Assembly (NCBI RefSeq): GCF_017306545.1 | Contig: NZ_JAFKID010000006.1 | Coordinates: forward strand, 124,001 to 188,000 | Length of the DNA stretch: 64,000 nt | Reading direction: 5' to 3' | Source of the DNA: Mesorhizobium sp. | GTDB taxonomy: Bacteria > Pseudomonadota > Alphaproteobacteria > Rhizobiales > Rhizobiaceae | Program-made: the position numbers and the translations under genes | Notes under the pieces: model-generated | Databases searched by the model: none | What the model was told of the DNA's origin: nothing | Seen by the model: the letters and a program-made list of their open reading frames with translations, nothing else | Part shown: piece after piece, positions 36,971-46,221 of the stretch | Numbering within the stretch: position 1 is the first letter of the stretch | How the letters are laid out: each line of letters starts with the position of its first letter

Positions 36971-38773
36971 ATGGCAGGCGCCCCGACCGCGAAAAAGCTC
37001 CGCTCGCAGGAGTGGTTCGACAACCCCGACAACCCCGGCATGACCGCGCTCTATCTGGAGCGCTACCTGAATTTCGGCCTGACCCGCGAGGAACTGCAAT
37101 CGGGCAAGCCGCTGATCGGCATCGCCCAGACCGGCTCGGACCTGTCGCCCTGCAATCGCCACCACCTGGACCTTGCCAAGCGTATCCGCGCCGGCATCGA
37201 GGCGGCCGGCGGCGTGCCTTTCGAGTTCCCCTGCCATCCGATCCAGGAAACCGGCAAGCGCCCGACCGCCTCGCTCGACCGCAACCTCGCCTATCTGTCG
37301 CTGGTCGAGGTGCTCTACGGCTATCCGCTCGACGGCGTGGTGCTGACCGTCGGCTGCGACAAGACCACGCCGGCGCTGCTGATGGCGGCCGCCACCGTCA
37401 ATATCCCGGCGATCGCGCTCTCGGTCGGGCCAATGCTGAACGGCTGGCACAAGGGCAAGCGCACCGGCTCCGGCACCATCGTATGGGAATCGCGCCAGCG
37501 CCTGTCGGCCGGCGAGATCGACTACGACGAATTCATGGAGATCGTCGCCTCCTCCGCACCGTCCACCGGCTACTGCAACACCATGGGCACGGCCACCACC
37601 ATGAACAGCCTCGCCGAAGCGCTCGGCATGCAGTTGCCCGGTTCCGCCGCCATCCCCGCACCCTATCGCGAGCGTGGCCAGATTTCCTACGAGACGGGAA
37701 AACGCATCGTCGAGATGGTGCGCGAGGACCTGAAGCCCTCCGACATCATGACGCGCGAAGCCTTCGAGAACGCTATCGTCGTCAATTCGGCCATCGGCGG
37801 CTCGACCAACGCCCCCATCCATTTGAACGCCATCGCCCGCCATCTCGGGGTAAAACTCGACAACGACGACTGGCAGGCGGTCGGCCACAAGATCCCGCTG
37901 CTGGTCAATTTGCAGCCGGCCGGCGAATATCTCGGCGAGGACTACCACCATGCCGGCGGCGTGCCGGCGGTCGTCGCCGAACTGATGAAGGCCGGCCTGC
38001 TGCCGCATCCCGACGCCGTCACCGTCAACGGCAAGTCGATGGGCGAGAACTGCGCCGCGGTCGAGAACATGAACCCGGACGTCATCCGCACCGTCGCCGA
38101 CCCGCTGAAGAAGGAAGCCGGCTTCATCAACCTCAAGGGCAACCTGTTCGATTCGGCCATCATGAAGACCAGCGTCATCTCGGAGGAGTTCCGCGACCGC
38201 TACCTCATGAACCAGGCCGACCCCGACGCCTTCGAGGGCAAGGCCGCCGTCTTCGACGGGCCGGAGGATTATCACGCCCGCATCGACGATCCGGCGGAGA
38301 ACATCGACGAGCACACCATCCTGTTCATGCGCGGCGCCGGGCCGGTCGGCTATCCGGGCGGCGCCGAGGTGGTGAACATGCAGCCGCCGGCCTATCTCAT
38401 CAAGCGCGGCATCCATTCGCTGCCCTGCATCGGCGACGGCCGCCAGTCCGGCACGTCCGGCACGCCGTCGATCCTCAACGCCTCGCCCGAAGCCGCCGTC
38501 GGCGGCGGCCTGGCGCTGCTGAAGACCGGCGACCGCGTGCGCATCGACCTGAAGAAAGGCACTGCCGATATCCTCATTTCCGACGAGGAACTGGCCAAGC
38601 GCCGCGCCGTGCTGAACGGCAACGGCGGCTATCACTATCCGAAGCACCAGACGCCGTGGCAGGAAATCCAGCGCGCTATGGTCGACCAGTTCGACCAAGG
38701 CATGGTGCTGAAGCCGGCGGTGAAGTACCAGGACGTCGCGCATACGATGGGCACGCCGAGGGACAACCACTGA
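36971..38773 (+). CDS. IlvD/Edd family dehydratase, probably pentonate (arabonate-type) dehydratase
   Basis: A 600-residue Fe-S dehydratase of the sugar-acid branch. The N-terminus ([20 protein letters not shown]) is typical of L-arabonate/D-xylonate dehydratases and unlike true IlvD. Metal and cluster residues lie in [18 protein letters not shown] and [40 protein letters not shown] is the C-terminal active-site loop. It would convert an aldonate to 2-keto-3-deoxy-aldonate. The ATG follows AAGGAAT. It stands alone, but the GguC-containing sugar locus 20 kb away may serve the same pathway. The aldonate cannot be fixed from sequence. Confidence 0.87.
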   Translation: MAGAPTAKKLRSQEWFDNPDNPGMTALYLERYLNFGLTREELQSGKPLIGIAQTGSDLSPCNRHHLDLAKRIRAGIEAAGGVPFEFPCHPIQETGKRPTASLDRNLAYLSLVEVLYGYPLDGVVLTVGCDKTTPALLMAAATVNIPAIALSVGPMLNGWHKGKRTGSGTIVWESRQRLSAGEIDYDEFMEIVASSAPSTGYCNTMGTATTMNSLAEALGMQLPGSAAIPAPYRERGQISYETGKRIVEMVREDLKPSDIMTREAFENAIVVNSAIGGSTNAPIHLNAIARHLGVKLDNDDWQAVGHKIPLLVNLQPAGEYLGEDYHHAGGVPAVVAELMKAGLLPHPDAVTVNGKSMGENCAAVENMNPDVIRTVADPLKKEAGFINLKGNLFDSAIMKTSVISEEFRDRYLMNQADPDAFEGKAAVFDGPEDYHARIDDPAENIDEHTILFMRGAGPVGYPGGAEVVNMQPPAYLIKRGIHSLPCIGDGRQSGTSGTPSILNASPEAAVGGGLALLKTGDRVRIDLKKGTADILISDEELAKRRAVLNGNGGYHYPKHQTPWQEIQRAMVDQFDQGMVLKPAVKYQDVAHTMGTPRDNH

Positions 38774-39125
38774 TGACCGGTGCTTCCCCTCCCCTTGAGG
38801 GCGTGAAGCGGCTCGCATAGCGGACGAAAGGCCGATTGCTTGGCTTTTCGAGCGTCGAACGGTGAAAGGCCGGTTCGCCCTCGGGCGGATCAAAACGTCG
38901 GTGGACGTTTTGAAAGTTTTGAACGCCCGAAGGGCTGGGAGCGATAGCGAAGGGCGGTAGCGCTGACTTCTCCCTCCCCCTTGAGGGGAGCGTGGCAGGC
39001 CGAAGGCCTGACGGGAGGGGTCACCTCCACCGCTCCGACGTAAAGAGGAAGTCGCGCGCTACGGTTGGCGACCTCTCCCGACCGGGCTTCGCCCGGCCAC
39101 CCTCCCCTCAAGGGGGAGGGGGAAG
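38774..39125. repeat. composite repeat block with multi-hairpin element copy 2
   Basis: The gap 38774-39525 has no gene. At 38790 a short CCCCTCCCCTTGAGGG piece occurs. Positions 38820-38960 are copy 2 of the multi-hairpin element seen at 32785-32930 (GGCTTTTCGAGCGTCGAACG, CGCCCTCGGGCG, ACGTCGGTGGACGT, CGCCCGAAGGGC). From 38968 an inverted pair of the CTCCCCCTTGAGGGGAG type encloses GGCCGAAGGCCTGACGGGAG and its approximate complement, ending near 39125. Confidence 0.75.
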
Positions 39126-39357
39126 TTGGCGCGCTCCATCCTCGCCACGCTGCCTTTCGGCCCGCTGGCTCGGTCGAGGCCCGGACTTGGGGGCTCATCA
39201 CCCAGCAGCGTACCATTACGCTGCCAGCCCGGCACCGTCCCCCGCCACAAGCGCCCGGTTCGCGACCCGCGTTCCCGCACAGGAGATGGCGGGTAGTATG
39301 AGGCGGGCGGAAAGGGCGGGGCTAGATTTCGGAAGTTTTTCGCGGAAGGCATCTCGC

Positions 39358-39500
39358 CTCCGTCATCCCGGCCAAAGGAGCGGAGCGACTGCGAGCCGGA
39401 ATCCAGTCCGTGACCTTGCCGCTATTCTGGTCCGATGTTCCGGAATGGATCCCGGGAGCCGATCCTCGCTTCGCTCCGTTCGGCTTCCGGGTCGACGAGG
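39358..39500. repeat. GTCATCCCGG-type dispersed intergenic repeat
   Basis: CGTCATCCCGGCCAAAGGAG, CGGAGCGACTGCGAGCCGGA and ATCCAGTCCGTGACC, then after a spacer GGAATGGATCCCGGGAGCCG and CGCTTCGCTCCG, form the inverted arms of a repeat often seen between genes in Hyphomicrobiales. The 230 bases before it (39126-39357) hold no gene I recognise. Confidence 0.6.
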
Positions 39501-39525
39501 TGTTCTCACCGGATGCCGGCCGACC

Positions 39526-41214
39526 TCACCCCACCGCCACTCCGAACATCTCCTTCGCCTGCGCCGCCGTATAATACCCCATCGCCACGTCGTGCCGCAC
39601 TGCGTCCGGGTCGCGCTGGCGCGGGTCGCCGTAGCCGCCGCCGCCCGGCGTGCCGACGCGCACGCGGTCGCCGGCCTTCATCGAGATATCCTGTTCTTTC
39701 GATAGATGCGGCGGCACATGCGCCTCGCCGTCGCGGAACACCGTCACTTCGTTGACCGCGCCGTCCGCGCCGCCGAGTGCGCCCTGCGGCCCGAAGCGGC
39801 CGTGATCCATGACGAAGGAGGCGCGGGCTTCCCCTCTGAGCAATTCCACCTCGTAGGCCAGCCCGAAGCCGCCGCGATATTTTCCCGCCCCGCCGGAGCC
39901 TTCGCGCAGCGCATAGTGGCGGTAAAGCACCGGAAACGCCTGTTCCATGATCTCGACCGGCGGCGACTTGGAGATGCCGATGGTCGAGCAGCCGTTGGAA
40001 AGCCCGTCCTCGGCCGCGTTGCCGCCATAGCCGCCGCCGGAAATCTGGTACATCACATAGTCGCGGCCGCGCGCCGGGTCGTGGCCGCCGAGCGCGAAAT
40101 TGCCGCTGGAGCCGGCGGGTGCTGCCGTCACCTTCTCCGGCAGCGCCTGCACAAGCGCCGCGAACACCGCCTCGGCGATGCGCTGCGAGACTTCGGCAGC
40201 GCAGCCGGAAACCGGGCGCGGGTAGTGTGCATCGAGGAAGGTGCCTTCCGGCCGGTGCACGATGAGCGGTTCGAAAGCGCCGGCGTTGATCGGCACGTCG
40301 GGGAAGATGTGGCGCATGGCGAGGTAGACGGAGGACAGCGTGGTGGCAAGCACGCTGTTCATCGGCCCGGCGCAGGGATGGCTCGACTGCGAGAAATCGA
40401 AGGTCAGCGTCTCGCCTTCCTTCTCGACCAGCAGCGCGATCGTCAGCGGATGATCCACCACGCCGTCAGAGTCGACGAAGGCTTTCGAGCGGTAGAGCCC
40501 GTCGGGGATGGCCGAGATTGCCGCGTGCATCTGCTCGGCGGCACGCCGGCGCAGCTCGGCAATCGCCTGCTCCACCGTTTCGTCTCCGTAACGATCCAGG
40601 ATCTCATTGACCCGGTCCTGCCCGACCAGCAGGGCGGCCGCCTGCGCCTTGATGTCGCCGATACGCTGGTCGGCGACGCGGATGTTGGAGGCGATGATGG
40701 CGTGGATCTCAGGATCGAGCACGCCTTTCTTGAACAGCTTCACCGGCGGCAGGCGCAACCCTTCCTGCTCGACGGCGGTGGCGGAAGCGGAAAACCCTCC
40801 CGGCACCGCGCCGCCGATGTCGGGCCAGTGGCCGGTGTTGGAGAGCCAGCAGAAGATTTTTCCCCCGCGATAGAGCGGCATGACGAAGCGCACGTCCATC
40901 AGGTGCGTGCCGCCGAGATAGGGGTCGTTGACGATGTAGATGTCGCCCGGCTCGGGCGGCAGGCAGCTTCCGTCGCGGATCATCTCGATGACGGTGCGGG
41001 TGGAATATTGCATGACGCCGACGAACACCGGCAGGCCCTGGTTGCCCTGCGCGATCAGCGAGCCGTCCTCGGCCGAATAGATGCCGTCCGAGCGGTCGTT
41101 GGCCTCGGCGATGACCGGCGAGAAGGCGGCGCGCGAAAAGGTCAGGTCCATCTCGTCGCAGGCCTGCTGGAGCGCGGCCTGGATGACGGAGAGGGTGATG
41201 GTGTCGAGGGTCAT
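39526..41214 (-). CDS. hydantoinase B/oxoprolinase family protein
   Basis: A 562-residue HyuB-type subunit. Typical stretches are FSRAAFSPVIAEANDRSDGI, DIYIVNDPYLGGTHLMDVRF (metal-binding Asp/His region), HWPDIGGAVPGGFSASATAV and the C-terminal GTPGGGGYGDPRQRDPDAVR. With HyuA it forms an ATP-dependent hydrolase or carboxylase acting on cyclic amides (N-methylhydantoin, 5-oxoproline) or ketones. It follows hyuA on the same strand, 260 bases away, the gap being full of palindromic repeats. The substrate is not inferable. Confidence 0.9.
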   Translation of the reverse strand: MTLDTITLSVIQAALQQACDEMDLTFSRAAFSPVIAEANDRSDGIYSAEDGSLIAQGNQGLPVFVGVMQYSTRTVIEMIRDGSCLPPEPGDIYIVNDPYLGGTHLMDVRFVMPLYRGGKIFCWLSNTGHWPDIGGAVPGGFSASATAVEQEGLRLPPVKLFKKGVLDPEIHAIIASNIRVADQRIGDIKAQAAALLVGQDRVNEILDRYGDETVEQAIAELRRRAAEQMHAAISAIPDGLYRSKAFVDSDGVVDHPLTIALLVEKEGETLTFDFSQSSHPCAGPMNSVLATTLSSVYLAMRHIFPDVPINAGAFEPLIVHRPEGTFLDAHYPRPVSGCAAEVSQRIAEAVFAALVQALPEKVTAAPAGSSGNFALGGHDPARGRDYVMYQISGGGYGGNAAEDGLSNGCSTIGISKSPPVEIMEQAFPVLYRHYALREGSGGAGKYRGGFGLAYEVELLRGEARASFVMDHGRFGPQGALGGADGAVNEVTVFRDGEAHVPPHLSKEQDISMKAGDRVRVGTPGGGGYGDPRQRDPDAVRHDVAMGYYTAAQAKEMFGVAVG

Positions 41215-41474
41215 CTTCCTTCTCCCCGTTCAAGGCAGAGCTATCGCATATGGCGCTGTACCCCCACCCCTAACCCCTCCCCTCAAGGGGGAGGGGGACT
41301 TCGGGGCATTGCCACGACACGCCGACGCAGACAATTTTGAACGAAACGGCGGCGTCGGCGTCTCCCTCCCCCTTGAGGGGAGGGGACAGGGGTGGGGGTT
41401 CCGGGCCAGCGAAAAGTTCATATGCAATGGCGCGGCCGTAAACGGGGCGAGGAGTCCTGTTCCGCTCATCGCGC
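41215..41474. repeat. nested palindromic repeats between hyuA and hyuB
   Basis: The outer parts are CTTCTCCCCGTTCAAGG at the hyuB end and GCCGTAAACGGGGCGAGGAG at the hyuA end, the two arms of a RIME-like hairpin. Between them lies a complete copy of the CCCCTAACCCCTCCCCTCAA-type element (41262-41398). It looks as though one repeat inserted into another. Confidence 0.7.
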
Positions 41475-43541
41475 TCATCTCCCCACCTCGATGACGATGT
41501 TGCCGTCAGCGTCGCCGCGTGCCGCGTCGCCCGGCTCAAGCACCGTCGTGCAGTCCATCTGCTCGAGGATCGCCGGGCCTTCGATCACCGCGTCCAGCGG
41601 CAATTTCTCGCGCGCATAGACCGGTGTGTCGTGCCAGCGCCCGTCATACCAGACGGGGCGTACTTCCAGCCGCGCCTCGGAAAGCGTGCCGGCTCGCCCG
41701 GCCGGGTCGATGAGCCGGCTAAGGTCGAGCGCCGGGCGCACGCCGGTGACCGAGGTGTTGAGGTTGACGAGGTTGGCGCGGATTTCCGGCAGTTCCACCT
41801 TGAAGCGGGCGAAATAGGCCTTTTCGAACAGCGCCTGCAAGGTGGCGCGGTCGATGGCGACCGAGGGCAGGGGGACGTTCACGATATGCGTCTGGCCGAT
41901 GAACTGCATGTCGGCCGAATGACTGACGCGGATTTCCTGCGGCTGCACGGCCTCCTGCGCGATCAGCCCTCGGCCTTCCTCCACCTGGGCTGCGAGCACG
42001 GCGCGCACGCGCTCCTCGTCCAGCGCCGCGACCGGCTGGTTCAGCGTGTTGACGAAATCGTGCCGCAGGTCCGCCACCACGCAACCGAGCGCATTGGTGA
42101 TGCCGGGGCGCGCCGGCACCAGCACGCGCGGCAGGCCGAGTTCACGGGCCAGCGCCGAAGCGTGCAGCGGGCCGGCGCCGCCGAAGGCGAACAGGGTGAA
42201 GTCGCGCGGATCGTGGCCGCGCGCCACCGACACCATGCGGATGGCGCCGGCCATCTTCATGTTGCCGAGTTTCAGAACGGCACCCGCCGCCGCGACGCCG
42301 GAAAGGCCGGCGGCGCGGCCGATTTTCTCCTCGAAAACGGCGGTCACGCTCTCCACGCTGACGGGATTGTCGACCGAAAGCAGCTTCTTCGGCGCCAGCC
42401 GGCCGAGTGCGAGATTGGCGTCGGTGATGGTCGGCTCCGTGCCGCCGCGTCCGTAGCAGATCGGGCCGGGGGCGGCTCCGGCGCTCTGCGGCCCGACCTG
42501 GATCAGTCCGGCCGCGTCGACGCGGGCGATCGAGCCGCCGCCGGCGCCGACCGTGTGCACCGCCACCATCGGCACATGGATCGGCATGGCGTATTCGATC
42601 TCGATCTCGTTGGAGACGGCCGGCTCGGCGTTGCGGATCAGCGCCACGTCGGTCGAGGTACCGCCCATGTCGTAGGTGACGAGGTTCTCGAAGCCGGCGC
42701 GCTTGCCGGTATAGGCGGCGGCGATGACTCCGGAAGCCGGGCCGGACATCACCGTTTTGGCCGCCTCGCGGGTCACGAAGCGGGCCGAGATCATGCCGCC
42801 GTTGCCGTTCATCATCAGGAAGTCGCGGGCATAGCCCTGCACCGCCAGTTCGGCGCGCAGCTTTGCCACATAGCGTTCGAGGATCGGCTGCACCGAGGCG
42901 TTGACGGCCGCCGTCACCCCGCGCTCGAATTCGCGTGCCTCCGAAAGCAGCGCGTGACCCATGGTGATGTGGCCGTTCGGCCAGAGTTCCGCGGCGATCT
43001 CTGCCGCGCGTCTTTCATGCTCTGGATTGGCGTAGCAATGCAGGAAGTGGATGACCAGCGACTCGCAGCCGGCATCCAGCAATTGCCGTACCGCCTTTCG
43101 CACGCCATCCTCGTCGAGCGGCACGCGCACCGCGCCTGATGCTTCGATGCGCTCGGCGACCTCGATGCGCAGATTGCGCGCAATGACGGGGACGAACGTG
43201 CCGGTCATGCCGTAGGCCTGCGGGCGCGTGCGTCGACCGAGTTCGATCACATCGCGGAAACCGGCCGTGGTGATCATGCCGGTTTTCGCCAGCCGCCGCT
43301 CCAGCACCGCGTTGGTGGTGGTGGTGGTGCCGTGCACGATGAGGTCGATGTCCTTCACCGGATAGCTGGTGGCTGCAAGGGCCGCGACCACACCGAAGGC
43401 CTGGTTATCGACGGTCGTCGGCGTCTTGGCGATCGAAACACGGCCGGCAGCCTGATCGATGAGGATCAGGTCGGTGAAGGTGCCGCCGACATCGACGCCG
43501 GCGACGACGCTGCCCGAGTGAGCCGGAGCGTTCTCATCCAT
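41475..43541 (-). CDS. hydantoinase A/oxoprolinase family protein
   Basis: A 688-residue HyuA-type subunit with an actin/ASKHA-like ATP-binding fold: AGVDVGGTFTDLILIDQAAG at the N-terminus (phosphate 1), HGTTTTTNAVLERR, YDMGGTSTDVALIRN (phosphate 2) and GGGSIARVDAAGLIQVGPQS. It phosphorylates or activates the substrate for the HyuB partner. The pair is transcribed away from fpr, with a GTATAC palindrome in the shared upstream region that may bind a GntR-type regulator encoded elsewhere. N-methylhydantoinase, oxoprolinase and acetone-carboxylase-like roles are all possible. Confidence 0.9.
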   Translation of the reverse strand: MDENAPAHSGSVVAGVDVGGTFTDLILIDQAAGRVSIAKTPTTVDNQAFGVVAALAATSYPVKDIDLIVHGTTTTTNAVLERRLAKTGMITTAGFRDVIELGRRTRPQAYGMTGTFVPVIARNLRIEVAERIEASGAVRVPLDEDGVRKAVRQLLDAGCESLVIHFLHCYANPEHERRAAEIAAELWPNGHITMGHALLSEAREFERGVTAAVNASVQPILERYVAKLRAELAVQGYARDFLMMNGNGGMISARFVTREAAKTVMSGPASGVIAAAYTGKRAGFENLVTYDMGGTSTDVALIRNAEPAVSNEIEIEYAMPIHVPMVAVHTVGAGGGSIARVDAAGLIQVGPQSAGAAPGPICYGRGGTEPTITDANLALGRLAPKKLLSVDNPVSVESVTAVFEEKIGRAAGLSGVAAAGAVLKLGNMKMAGAIRMVSVARGHDPRDFTLFAFGGAGPLHASALARELGLPRVLVPARPGITNALGCVVADLRHDFVNTLNQPVAALDEERVRAVLAAQVEEGRGLIAQEAVQPQEIRVSHSADMQFIGQTHIVNVPLPSVAIDRATLQALFEKAYFARFKVELPEIRANLVNLNTSVTGVRPALDLSRLIDPAGRAGTLSEARLEVRPVWYDGRWHDTPVYAREKLPLDAVIEGPAILEQMDCTTVLEPGDAARGDADGNIVIEVGR

Positions 43542-43607
43542 GACCGAAACCTGACATCGCCGGACCGCGGATATGCGCCGGACCGGAACGGTTTTTCCCG
43601 CCCGATC

Positions 43608-43634
43608 TTGACACGAAAATCATTTGTATACTAA
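43608..43634. promoter_or_regulatory. AT-rich promoter region with GTATAC palindrome between hyuA and fpr
   Basis: TTGACA (43608-43613) is a perfect -35 for fpr, but I cannot place a -10 at normal spacing; TATACT lies only 13 bases on. TTTGTATACTAA here resembles operators of FadR-type GntR regulators (TTGTATACAA). Confidence 0.35.
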
Positions 43635-43750
43635 TAAATCTGCCATACAAGGGCCTGCCGCGCCAGCGCCGCCGCGACAGGCCGCCCGATTGACCGGTTC
43701 GGCGCGGCGCGCTATCGCCTCGCGACTTTGTTGCAGGAAGTTTTGCCCGC

Positions 43751-44569
43751 ATGACCTCCGCCCTTGCCTCCGACGAACGCGCGCCGCAGTTTCCGATTCC
43801 GGCCAACGTCTATGCCGAAAAGGTTGTGTCGGTGCGCCATTACACCGACCGGCTGTTCTCCTTCCGCATCACGCGGCCGCAGTCGTTCCGCTTCCGCTCC
43901 GGCGAGTTCGTCATGATCGGCCTGCCGAATGCCGAGAAGCCGGTGTTCCGCGCCTATTCGGTGGCCAGCCCCGCCTGGGACGAGGAACTGGAGTTCTTCT
44001 CCATCAAGGTGCCGGACGGCCCGCTCACGCAGCACCTCCAGAAGATCCAGCCGGGCGACACCATCCTGATGCGCCAGAAGTCCACCGGCACGCTGGTGCT
44101 CGATGCGCTGACCCCGGCCAAGCGCGTCTTCATGATCTCGACCGGCACCGGCATCGCCCCCTTCGCCTCGCTGCTGCGCGATCCCGACACCTACGAAAAG
44201 TTCGAACAGGTCTTTCTGACCCACACCTGCCGCGACAGGGCCGAGCTGGTCTATGGCCAGGAACTCGCGGCCTCGCTGAAGGACGATCCGCTGATCGGCG
44301 AACTGACCGAAGGCCGGTTCACGCTCTACAATTCCACCACGCGCGAAGCGACCGATTGCATGGGCCGCATCACCGCGCTGATCGGTTCCGGAAAATTCTA
44401 TTCGGACCTCGGCATCGAACCGCTCAATCCGGAAACCGACCGGGTGATGATCTGCGGCTCGATGGACATGCTGAAGGACGTCAAGGAACTGGCGGAAAAC
44501 CTCGGCTTCGTCGAGGGTTCATTGAGCGCCCCGGCCAGCTTCGTCGTCGAGCGCGCCTTCGTCGGCTGA
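43751..44569 (+). CDS. fpr: ferredoxin--NADP reductase
   Basis: A 272-residue FAD flavoprotein exchanging electrons between NADPH and ferredoxin or flavodoxin. The FAD-binding motif is FRAYSVASPAW (RxYS), the NADP motif is MISTGTGIAPFASLLRDPDT, and CGSMDMLKDV precedes the C-terminal ERAFVG, which is typical of the bacterial Fpr subclass. The ATG is preceded by an AGGAAG nine bases away. It lies 190 bases upstream of the carrier-protein operon in the same direction; it is probably an independent housekeeping gene, though it could supply electrons to the flavoprotein there. Confidence 0.94.
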   Translation: MTSALASDERAPQFPIPANVYAEKVVSVRHYTDRLFSFRITRPQSFRFRSGEFVMIGLPNAEKPVFRAYSVASPAWDEELEFFSIKVPDGPLTQHLQKIQPGDTILMRQKSTGTLVLDALTPAKRVFMISTGTGIAPFASLLRDPDTYEKFEQVFLTHTCRDRAELVYGQELAASLKDDPLIGELTEGRFTLYNSTTREATDCMGRITALIGSGKFYSDLGIEPLNPETDRVMICGSMDMLKDVKELAENLGFVEGSLSAPASFVVERAFVG

Positions 44570-44761
44570 AATTTCTTGCAGCTTGCGACCATGAGCGGTG
44601 CAAGCGGCGCCGGCGTGCTCTTTGGCCCGATCGCTCGAATTTTGCGCATCTCGAATACCGATCCTTAAGCCTGCCCGCAGCTTCCACGGATCGTTAACGC
44701 GCTGGTTGCCGTGTCCGTGCGACGGTTCCTCTCACAGAACATCACGACAAGGCAGGCAATC

Positions 44762-45007
44762 ATGATCGACCGCATCCGCACGCTATTGACCGGACATCCG
44801 ATGATTCCGGTGGATTTTTCGGCGCTCAGCGACGACGCCAATCTCTACGACGCGGGGCTGACTTCGTTCGCCTCCGTCCAGATGATGCTGGCGCTGGAGG
44901 AGGAATTCGACATCGAGTTCCCCGAGGCGATGTTGACGCGCCGCACCTTCGCCTCGCTCGCCAACATCGCCGACGCCGTTTCGCAGATCACACGCAAGGC
45001 GGCCTGA
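44762..45007 (+). CDS. aminoacyl carrier protein (acyl carrier protein family)
   Basis: An 81-residue acidic four-helix carrier protein. The phosphopantetheine site reads YDAGLTSFASVQMMLALEEE; Ser35, in LTSF, occupies the place of the Ser in the usual DSL motif. The following DIEFPEAMLTRRTF is characteristic of the carriers loaded by SerRS-like amino acid:[carrier protein] ligases in rhizobia. The ATG reading MIDRIRTLLTG has AAGGCAGG upstream. It is first in an operon with gaps of two to eighteen bases and one ATGA overlap. No phosphopantetheinyl transferase is in the window, so a general one must activate it. Confidence 0.88.
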   Translation: MIDRIRTLLTGHPMIPVDFSALSDDANLYDAGLTSFASVQMMLALEEEFDIEFPEAMLTRRTFASLANIADAVSQITRKAA

Positions 45008-45009
45008 TC

Positions 45010-46218
45010 ATGAACGTGCTCAGTAAGGTCGAAGCCGCCGCGCCTGCGGCTGCATTGGATTCGCCCGCGCAACGCATGCGCCGCGTAGCGGCGGTCGCCG
45101 CCGAACATGGCGACGCGGTGGATCGCGAAGGCCGTTTTCCGGCCGAGACGATCGCCGCGCTGAAGCGCGAGCGCCTGCTTGGGCTGGCCATCCCCGCCGA
45201 GTATGGCGGCGAGGGCCTCGGCACCGCCGCCGTCGCCGACCTGATCGCGCAGCTCGCCCAGGCCTGCGGCTCGAGCGCCATGATCTACGCCATGCACCAG
45301 ATCAAGACGTCGAGCTTCGTCATGCACGGCGTCGGCAGCGAGTGGCACCGTGCCTACATGCGCCGCATCGCCGCCGAGCAGCTTTTGATGGCCTCGGCCA
45401 CGACGGAAGCCGGCATCGGCGGCAACCTGCGCAATTCCATCTGCGCCATCGAGGTCGAGGACGGCCGCTTCAGGCTCGTCAAGGAAGCCATCGTCATTTC
45501 CTACGGCAACTATGCCGACGCCATCCTCGCCACCGCCCGGCGTGCGCCGGACGCGGCGAGTTCCGACCAGATCATGGTGGTGATTCCCAACGACGCCAAC
45601 CGCACGATCGACCGCACCGTGGTGTGGGACACGCTCGGCATGCGCGGCACCTGTTCCGACGGCTTCCACCTGGAAGCAGCGGGCGACGCGGCGCAGATCT
45701 TCCCGAAACCGTTCTCCGAGATCGCCGCGCAGTCGATGCTGGCATCGTCGCACATCTACTGGGCGGCGACCTGGTTCGGCATCGCCGCCGACGCCTTCAA
45801 CCGCGCCCAGGCCTTCGTCAAGGCGGCGGCCCGCAAGCAGACCGACGGCTCGCTGCCGCCGGGCGCGCTGCGGCTCGCCGAGGCGGCGGCGAAATTGCAG
45901 GAGATGAAGGGCCACCTGACGGCCGCCATCCACCGCTTCGACACCGCCCTCGGTGATGATGACGCACTGTCTTCCATCGGCTTCGCCGCCGAGATCAATG
46001 CGTTGAAGATCGCCGCCAGCGAGAAGGCCGGCGAGGTGGTGCGCATCGCACTCCTGGTCAACGGCATCCTCGGCTACAAGAACGGCACACCTTTCAGCGT
46101 CGGCCGCCATCTGCGCGACACCGCTTCCGCGCCGGTCATGATCTCCAACGACCGCATCCTTTCCAACACAGCGACCCTGCTCGTGATGAGCCGCTTCGAC
46201 ACCAGCCTGGGAGGCTGA
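45010..46218 (+). CDS. acyl-CoA dehydrogenase-like flavoprotein
   Basis: A 402-residue protein of the acyl-CoA dehydrogenase fold: AIPAEYGGEGLGTAAVADLI, the flavin/substrate segment MASATTEAGIGGNLRNS, and the C-terminal helical domain ending HLRDTASAPVMISNDRILSN. The usual catalytic glutamate in the Y-E-G-T position near the C-terminus is not present (the stretch reads VMISNDRI), nor is a glutamate evident at the alternative helix-G position (HIYWAATWFGIAADA). It may therefore act on a carrier-bound aminoacyl group by another mechanism, or be a group D flavin monooxygenase-like enzyme. It starts two bases after the carrier gene. Confidence 0.85.
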   Translation: MNVLSKVEAAAPAAALDSPAQRMRRVAAVAAEHGDAVDREGRFPAETIAALKRERLLGLAIPAEYGGEGLGTAAVADLIAQLAQACGSSAMIYAMHQIKTSSFVMHGVGSEWHRAYMRRIAAEQLLMASATTEAGIGGNLRNSICAIEVEDGRFRLVKEAIVISYGNYADAILATARRAPDAASSDQIMVVIPNDANRTIDRTVVWDTLGMRGTCSDGFHLEAAGDAAQIFPKPFSEIAAQSMLASSHIYWAATWFGIAADAFNRAQAFVKAAARKQTDGSLPPGALRLAEAAAKLQEMKGHLTAAIHRFDTALGDDDALSSIGFAAEINALKIAASEKAGEVVRIALLVNGILGYKNGTPFSVGRHLRDTASAPVMISNDRILSNTATLLVMSRFDTSLGG

Positions 46219-46221
46219 CCC

